This document shows, one piece after another, positions 59,898-64,000 of a DNA stretch of 64,000 nucleotides. The notes under the pieces were generated by a model. It saw only the letters and a program-made list of their open reading frames with translations. It was not told the DNA's origin and ran no database searches. Made by a program: the position numbers and the translations under genes. Within the stretch, counting starts at the first letter, position 1. Each line of letters opens with the position of its first letter. The DNA comes from Rhodophyticola sp. CCM32 (lineage in GTDB: Bacteria > Pseudomonadota > Alphaproteobacteria > Rhodobacterales > Rhodobacteraceae), in assembly GCF_004751985.1 (NCBI RefSeq), contig NZ_CP038492.1:2418001-2482000 (forward strand), written 5' to 3'.

Positions 59898-60602
59898 TCA
59901 GCCCTGCACAATAAAATCCACAAAGCGGGTCAGCATCGTCTTGGCCTGCAGTGCCGGGTCCGCAGTTGCTTTCAGAACGTCGATATCGGCCCCGTCTGCC
60001 TCCATCCGGCTGCGGTTCTGTTCAAACCAGACCGGGGCCTGGGCGGCCGTGATTTCAGGATGCCCCTGGATGCCCCAGAACGGCCTGTCGCGATAGCGCC
60101 AGATGTGATTGGGGCAGATGTCGGAATAGGCAAGGATCGTCATATCCGGGTGATCGCCGCGCACCTCGTCATTGTGCCAGACGAACATATGCACGTTCTC
60201 GTCCAGATCGGCAGCGATAGGGTCGTCTTTTGCGGCCCTGGTGACCGGCAGGTCCTTATATCCGATCTCGCAATGGTCGCGGCGAAAGACCTGATCGCGA
60301 CCGCAGAGCGCCGAGGCCAGAATCTGGCTGCCAAAGCAGATGCCCAGTATCGGAATGCCCTTGTCGGCAGCATCGGTGATCAAGTCATGTTCGCGGGTGA
60401 TAAAGTCGATATCTTCATAGGCGCCATGGGGGCTGCCGGACAGGAAAATACCGTCATATCCTTCCAGACTATCCGGGAATTCACCGCCATAGGCCCAGTA
60501 TCTGTCAAGCTTCAGACCCCAGCCTTCAAACCGTTCGTCAAGCTTTGCAACTGACTGAAAACTCCTCCCGTTTCCGAGATAAAGCAGGCGCGTGTCTGGC
60601 AT
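59898..60602 (-). CDS. Class I glutamine amidotransferase-like protein
   Basis: A 234-aa protein with the class I amidotransferase fold. Seen: FLSGSPHGAYED, the nucleophile motif GICFGSQILASALCG, HNDEV, and the catalytic GIQGHPEIT (His and Glu), so the Cys-His-Glu triad is complete. Related proteins include GuaA-type and gamma-glutamyl-gamma-aminobutyrate-hydrolase-like enzymes. ATG at 60602 is used; a GntR-type palindrome at 60631 lies 29 bp upstream. Divergent from pxpA. It may hydrolyse a gamma-glutamyl amide. Confidence 0.88.
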   Translation of the reverse strand: MPDTRLLYLGNGRSFQSVAKLDERFEGWGLKLDRYWAYGGEFPDSLEGYDGIFLSGSPHGAYEDIDFITREHDLITDAADKGIPILGICFGSQILASALCGRDQVFRRDHCEIGYKDLPVTRAAKDDPIAADLDENVHMFVWHNDEVRGDHPDMTILAYSDICPNHIWRYRDRPFWGIQGHPEITAAQAPVWFEQNRSRMEADGADIDVLKATADPALQAKTMLTRFVDFIVQG

Positions 60603-60630
60603 GATATTTCTTTCTCCGGCTGCTGAATGA

Positions 60631-60640
60631 TGGTATACCA
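60631..60640. promoter_or_regulatory. GntR-type operator, copy 2
   Basis: TGGTATACCA, identical to the site at 45184-45193, lies between the divergent amidotransferase and pxpA genes. It suggests the GntR/FCD regulator at 44394-45053 also controls this distant pair. Confidence 0.75.
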
Positions 60641-60683
60641 ACGGTGTTCCAATCGCAAGTGCCAGAACAGGAGACCGCCCGCC

Positions 60684-61451
60684 ATGCGGATTGATCTGAA
60701 CGCCGATCTTGGAGAAGGCTTTGGCCCCTGGACCATGGGCGATGATCTGGCCATGCTGTCACTGGTCAGCACCGCGAATATCGCCTGCGGCTTTCATGCA
60801 GGCGACCCCGAAACGATGCGGCAAACGATCGCCACGGCAAAGACCCGCGGTGTCGCCGTGGGTGCGCATCCCGGATATGATGATCTTCTGGGGTTCGGGC
60901 GGCGACCGGTCGCGGGCATCACGGCAGGCGAGATCGAGAACCTGATCGCCTATCAGACCGGTGCGTTTCAGGCCATGGCCACACTTGCCGGGCATCCCGG
61001 CACCCATGTCAAAACCCATGGCGCCCTTGGCAATGCCTGCGCCGATGAGGATGATCTGGCGGATGCGGTCGCACGGGGCATTCGTGCCGCCGACCCCGGG
61101 CTTGCCTTCATGGTCATGCCCGGCACCGCAACCGCGCGGGCGGCCGAGAGGTACAATCTGCGCCCGATCCGCGAAATCTATGCCGACCGGAGCTATGCGG
61201 ACAATTTCAACCTGACCCCGCGCCGAATGCCCGGCGCGATGATTGAAGACCCGGATCATGCCCTGTTGCGGGTGCTGGATATGATCCGCGAAAACAGGAT
61301 CACCTCGGAAAGCGGCAGGCAGCTGGATACCGGAATTGACAGTGTCTGCATCCATGGCGACAGCCCTGCAGCCGTTGCCATGGCGACGCGCCTGAAACAG
61401 GGGCTGGAAGAGGCAGGCTATACAATCGCACCGGCTGCCAGCGCAGATTGA
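60684..61451 (+). CDS. pxpA: 5-oxoprolinase subunit A (LamB/YcsF)
   Basis: A 255-aa LamB/YcsF protein, the third subunit of the ATP-dependent 5-oxoprolinase. Seen: the N-terminal MRIDLNADLGEGFGPW, STANIACGFHAGDPETMRQT, GVAVGAHPGYDD and VKTHGALGN, all signature stretches. ATG at 60684; the open frame to 60627 runs through the operator region and is rejected. PxpB and PxpC are 18-20 kb away, but share the TGGTATACCA site, which supports joint control. Alternatively this set acts on another lactam. Confidence 0.93.
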   Translation: MRIDLNADLGEGFGPWTMGDDLAMLSLVSTANIACGFHAGDPETMRQTIATAKTRGVAVGAHPGYDDLLGFGRRPVAGITAGEIENLIAYQTGAFQAMATLAGHPGTHVKTHGALGNACADEDDLADAVARGIRAADPGLAFMVMPGTATARAAERYNLRPIREIYADRSYADNFNLTPRRMPGAMIEDPDHALLRVLDMIRENRITSESGRQLDTGIDSVCIHGDSPAAVAMATRLKQGLEEAGYTIAPAASAD

Positions 61452-61630
61452 GACCGGCATTCCCGGATTCTCACCGGCGGGTATGATTCTGCTGACGGTC
61501 AAAACCGTCCCTGCCATATCCCCGCACCGGGCACCGGGTTGTTGACAGGTAAAACCGGCGCGGATGTGGATAACCGGGGATTCTGCATAAAAAGCAAACC
61601 GCTATCTATTCCTGCGCGACCAGACCCGTT

Positions 61631-61680
61631 TGCGCAATCGTTAAACCTTGACTGGTTTATCGTTTGCGCATTATACAATT
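61631..61680 (+). promoter_or_regulatory. Promoter with inverted-repeat operator
   Basis: A sigma70-like promoter is visible: TTGACT at 61648-61653, an 18-base spacer and TATACA at 61672-61677. A 40-bp inverted repeat (61631-61670), with outer arms starting TGCGCAA and ending TTGCGCA and matching in 15 of 17 positions, covers the -35 box. It is likely the operator of the carbohydrate operon starting at 61705. The binding protein (LacI or similar) is not in this window. Confidence 0.72.
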
Positions 61681-61704
61681 CGCATAGTTCTTTGGGAGGA
61701 AATC

Positions 61705-62952
61705 ATGCGACATTCGATTAAGGCGGCCTTGGCCGTTTCTGCTTCTGCGTTGGTGTTCAGTGGCGATATCGCCTCGGCCGAGATCACCGGACCGATCACA
61801 TTCTTCACCCATTTCGGCACGTTCCAGACAAATGGCCGGTGGGATGACTGGACCGCAGAATTCGAAGCCCTTTACCCCGGCACCGATGTTGAGGTCATCG
61901 TGGTCGATGGCTATCGCCGGGAAATGCCGACACGGCTGGCTTCGGGCGATTATGGCGACGTTCTGAATGTTCTCGACAATCTGCCGCCGGATCAATACGC
62001 GGAATTTTACCTGCCACTGAACGATATGGAACTGCGCGACACGCATATGTTCGTGGACCGCTATACCGTTGATGGCAATGTCTATGGCTATATCTATGGC
62101 GCCAATGCCGAAGCGGTTGTCTATAATCGCAGCGCGTTTGAACGCGCGGGCATCGAAAGCGTCCCGACCACCCGCACCGAACTGTTTGCAGCCTGCGAAG
62201 CGCTGAACGAGGCGGGGATCACCCCCTTCCAGATCAACATGGGTGCCGGTTGGCCCATGCAGCAATGGGACAAGGCCGCGCTGCTGTTTGCAGGCGATGG
62301 CGGCTATTACGAAGACGCGCTGGCCAGTGCCACACCCTTCTCGCCCGATGAACCTTACGGGGAGTCGATTTCCTTTGTGCATGACCTGTTCGAGGCAGGC
62401 TGCACCGAACGTGATTACACCGCCAATAACTGGGACCAGTCCAAGGCAATGCTGGGTGTCGGTGAGGCCGGAATGTGGTTCCTGGCCAACTGGTCGGTGC
62501 CGCAGGCCATCGCCTCTGGTGAGGCACTGGGCATGGAAAATGTCTCGGACGATCTTGGCATGTTCCCCCTGCCGATTGATGACAGCGGCAGCCCCGCCGT
62601 CCTGCTGAACCCCGACTGGGCGATTGGCGTCTCGGCCAATTCGGACAACCCGGAAACGGCAATGGCCTGGGTGGAGTTTCTGCTGACCCAGACCGATGTG
62701 GCCAATGAGGCAGGGTTCATCCCCGGCGATACCCGGATCGAACCGACATTGCCGCAACTGGTCGAGCTGCTGGCACCGGAACCGCCGATCATCGAATCCG
62801 AGACGCCAAGCTCTGCCTTCAAGCAGGCGATGGCAGATGCCCGTCTGGACTTCATGGCGGGCACCTATATCCGCGATCTTGTCCTGGCAGATGATTTTGC
62901 AGCAGCCATCGCGGATGTGAATGCACGCTGGGACCGGGCAAACGGCAACTGA
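61705..62952 (+). CDS. Carbohydrate ABC transporter substrate-binding protein (family 1)
   Basis: A 415-aa periplasmic sugar-binding protein of the family 1 (CUT1) type with a signal peptide cut near IASAE (residue about 26). Seen: FFTHFGTFQTNGRWDDWTAE, VYGYIYGANAEAVVYNRSAF, and a C-terminal part with WVEFLLTQTDVANEAGFIPG, typical of the family. ATG at 61705 with GGGAGGA upstream. Starts the sugar ABC operon that continues off the window. Confidence 0.92.
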   Translation: MRHSIKAALAVSASALVFSGDIASAEITGPITFFTHFGTFQTNGRWDDWTAEFEALYPGTDVEVIVVDGYRREMPTRLASGDYGDVLNVLDNLPPDQYAEFYLPLNDMELRDTHMFVDRYTVDGNVYGYIYGANAEAVVYNRSAFERAGIESVPTTRTELFAACEALNEAGITPFQINMGAGWPMQQWDKAALLFAGDGGYYEDALASATPFSPDEPYGESISFVHDLFEAGCTERDYTANNWDQSKAMLGVGEAGMWFLANWSVPQAIASGEALGMENVSDDLGMFPLPIDDSGSPAVLLNPDWAIGVSANSDNPETAMAWVEFLLTQTDVANEAGFIPGDTRIEPTLPQLVELLAPEPPIIESETPSSAFKQAMADARLDFMAGTYIRDLVLADDFAAAIADVNARWDRANGN

Positions 62953-62961
62953 CTCACTCAC

Positions 62962-62982
62962 GGGGGCGCGCCACGTGCCCCC
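62962..62982 (+). promoter_or_regulatory. Stem-loop after binding-protein gene
   Basis: GGGGGCGCG and CGTGCCCCC with a three-base loop follow the sugar-binding-protein stop by 9 bp. Such hairpins commonly stabilise the abundant binding-protein transcript and lower read-through into the permease genes. No T-run follows. Confidence 0.5.
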
Positions 62983-63073
62983 CCCTGTGTCATCTCTGGC
63001 GGCATTGCGCCGTCGGGGGTGACACATCCACCGCCGCACCGAAAATTGCGATTTCCCTTGTCAGGAGCTGGTT

Positions 63074-63955
63074 ATGGGACCGTTAACTGCGCAGTCGCAG
63101 CGTCGGCTGGTTATTGTCGGCTTTCTGGTTGTGCCGCTGTCCATGCTGACGCTTTTCAGCCTCTACCCTTTTGTCCAGTTGATCTGGTATTCGATGACCG
63201 ATTGGGATGGGTTGTCGCGAAGCTCGAATTTCATCTGGTTTGAAAATTACCGGCGCATCTTCACCGAAGATCGCATTCTGCTCAGCCCGCTGATCAACTC
63301 TCTCTATTACTTCATTGGCTCGCTGATCCAACTGGCGATGGCGACCTATTTCGCGGTGATCCTGAACCGTGGCATGCCCGGGTCGAACATGTTCCGCATG
63401 TTGCTGTTCATGCCCTTCGTGCTGAACTCGGTCGCGGTGTCGATCATCTTCCGCGATTTTCTGCAGATCGAGGGCGGGCTTGACGCGCTGATGCATGTGG
63501 TGGGTCTGGGCGATTATACTCAGGAATGGGTGCAGAACCCGGCAATCGTGAAATGGTCGCTCGTCTTTGCCTCGATCTGGCGCTATCTGGGCTTTCAGCT
63601 TCTGATCACCTATGGCGCGCTTCAGGCCGTCCCCCAGGACCAGTACGAGGCCGCCCGGATCGAAGGCGCCGGTGAGTGGCAACAGTTCCGGTTCATCACC
63701 TTCCCGACCATTGCCCCGGTTCTGGGCCTTCAGATCATCCTGTCGACCGTTGGATCGCTTGAGGTGTTCGATGTGCCCTTCCTGATCACCGGCGGGGCCA
63801 ACGGCACAAAAACCTTCATCATGGCCACCCTTGAAGAGGCGTTCGAGTTTCGACGCGTCGGCATGGCCGCCGCCATGGCCATCATCCTGCTGAGCTTCGT
63901 GATGCTGGTGATCATCCTGCAACGCGCGCTGTTTGACCGGGGGGGCACGAAATGA
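63074..63955 (+). CDS. Carbohydrate ABC transporter permease (MalF-type)
   Basis: A 293-aa membrane protein with about six helices. Seen: the N-terminal FLVVPLSMLTLFSLYPFVQL, RMLLFMPFVLNSVAVSIIFR, and the coupling helix PQDQYEAARIEGAGEWQQFRFI followed by PTIAPVLGLQ. It pairs with the second permease whose start overlaps its stop at 63952. Confidence 0.93.
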   Translation: MGPLTAQSQRRLVIVGFLVVPLSMLTLFSLYPFVQLIWYSMTDWDGLSRSSNFIWFENYRRIFTEDRILLSPLINSLYYFIGSLIQLAMATYFAVILNRGMPGSNMFRMLLFMPFVLNSVAVSIIFRDFLQIEGGLDALMHVVGLGDYTQEWVQNPAIVKWSLVFASIWRYLGFQLLITYGALQAVPQDQYEAARIEGAGEWQQFRFITFPTIAPVLGLQIILSTVGSLEVFDVPFLITGGANGTKTFIMATLEEAFEFRRVGMAAAMAIILLSFVMLVIILQRALFDRGGTK

Positions 63956-64000
63956 CCGCCGAAAGCACCACCACGCCCCCGGTCGCAAATACGGGCCGGC
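63952..64000 (+). CDS. Second permease of the sugar ABC transporter (partial)
   Basis: Only the first 16 codons are inside the window. The ATG overlaps the previous stop as ATGA, and in this operon type a MalG-like permease is expected. The visible residues (a Thr/Pro-rich tail before helix 1) do not identify it on their own. Confidence 0.55.
   Translation, partial: MTAESTTTPPVANTGR

Noticed and set aside
61657..63039. A 460-aa minus-strand open frame.
   Set aside because: Antisense to the sugar-binding-protein gene, which has a signal peptide, promoter and ribosome binding site.
1..64000. CRISPR arrays, tRNA or rRNA genes.
   Set aside because: No regularly spaced repeats, tRNA-like cloverleaf or conserved rRNA segments were noticed.

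Overview
The window looks like part of a Rhodobacteraceae/Roseobacter-type alphaproteobacterial chromosome. It is high-GC and dense with solute-binding-protein-dependent uptake systems (tricarboxylate-type TTT, three ABC systems and a TRAP system). Each uptake system sits beside catabolic genes and a local regulator of the IclR, LysR, LacI, GntR or MarR family. Most genes lie in tight operons with ATGA-type overlaps. I saw no rRNA, tRNA or CRISPR.

Layout. (1) 1-5492: the end of a cell-surface glycan locus. It has a hisF paralogue running off the left edge, then a convergent operon for a MurJ-type flippase, a membrane nucleotide-sugar 4,6-dehydratase, a phosphoglycosyl transferase and a NeuC-type hydrolysing epimerase. 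(2) 5989-30470: a large catabolic island for what I infer to be an N-methylated or amidine-containing cyclic ureide (creatinine, methylhydantoin or a similar compound). It holds a DadA/sarcosine-oxidase-like flavoenzyme, a TctCBA transporter, a degenerate FolD, a FolD-RidA fusion, a NitT/TauT-type ABC transporter, two flavin-linked redox enzymes, a CodA-like deaminase, a creatininase-family amidohydrolase, hydantoinase A and B, an AllA-like ureidoglycolate lyase, a glutamine-synthetase-like ligase and a Rieske oxygenase split into two polypeptides. Two IclR regulators and one LysR regulator sit inside it. A 13-bp palindrome of the form TTCG-N5-CGAA lies before three of its transcription units. 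(3) 30471-33236: an AT-richer, foreign-looking patch with two unrecognised genes. One of these is fused in frame to an IS3-family transposase tail, followed by an IS6-family remnant.

(4) 33237-38303: an acyl-CoA operon (CaiB-type CoA-transferase, enoyl-CoA hydratase, metallo-beta-lactamase-fold hydrolase, hydroxyacyl-CoA dehydrogenase) divergent from a LacI regulator with a perfect 18-bp operator. (5) 38444-40279: a PepSY membrane protein and a small membrane-associated protein. (6) 40408-53984 and 58716-61451: a probable single regulon of a GntR/FCD regulator, since both parts carry the palindrome TGGTATACCA. It contains 5-oxoprolinase PxpB, PxpC and PxpA, an M20 carbamoylase, a D-2-hydroxyacid dehydrogenase, a dipeptide-type ABC transporter, an M20-like protein, three creatinase-like M24 proteins and a class I glutamine amidotransferase. 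(7) 53994-58330: a MarR regulator, a 40-bp palindromic operator, a TRAP transporter and an alpha/beta hydrolase, with an IS110 remnant just beyond. (8) 61631-64000: the start of a carbohydrate ABC transporter operon with a promoter and inverted-repeat operator, running off the right edge.

Two genes, hyuB and the LysR gene, each need one extra base in a run of five C/G to read through. The most interesting parts are the split Rieske oxygenase, the FolD-RidA fusion and the inferred ureide/N-demethylation pathway with its shared IclR-type operator.
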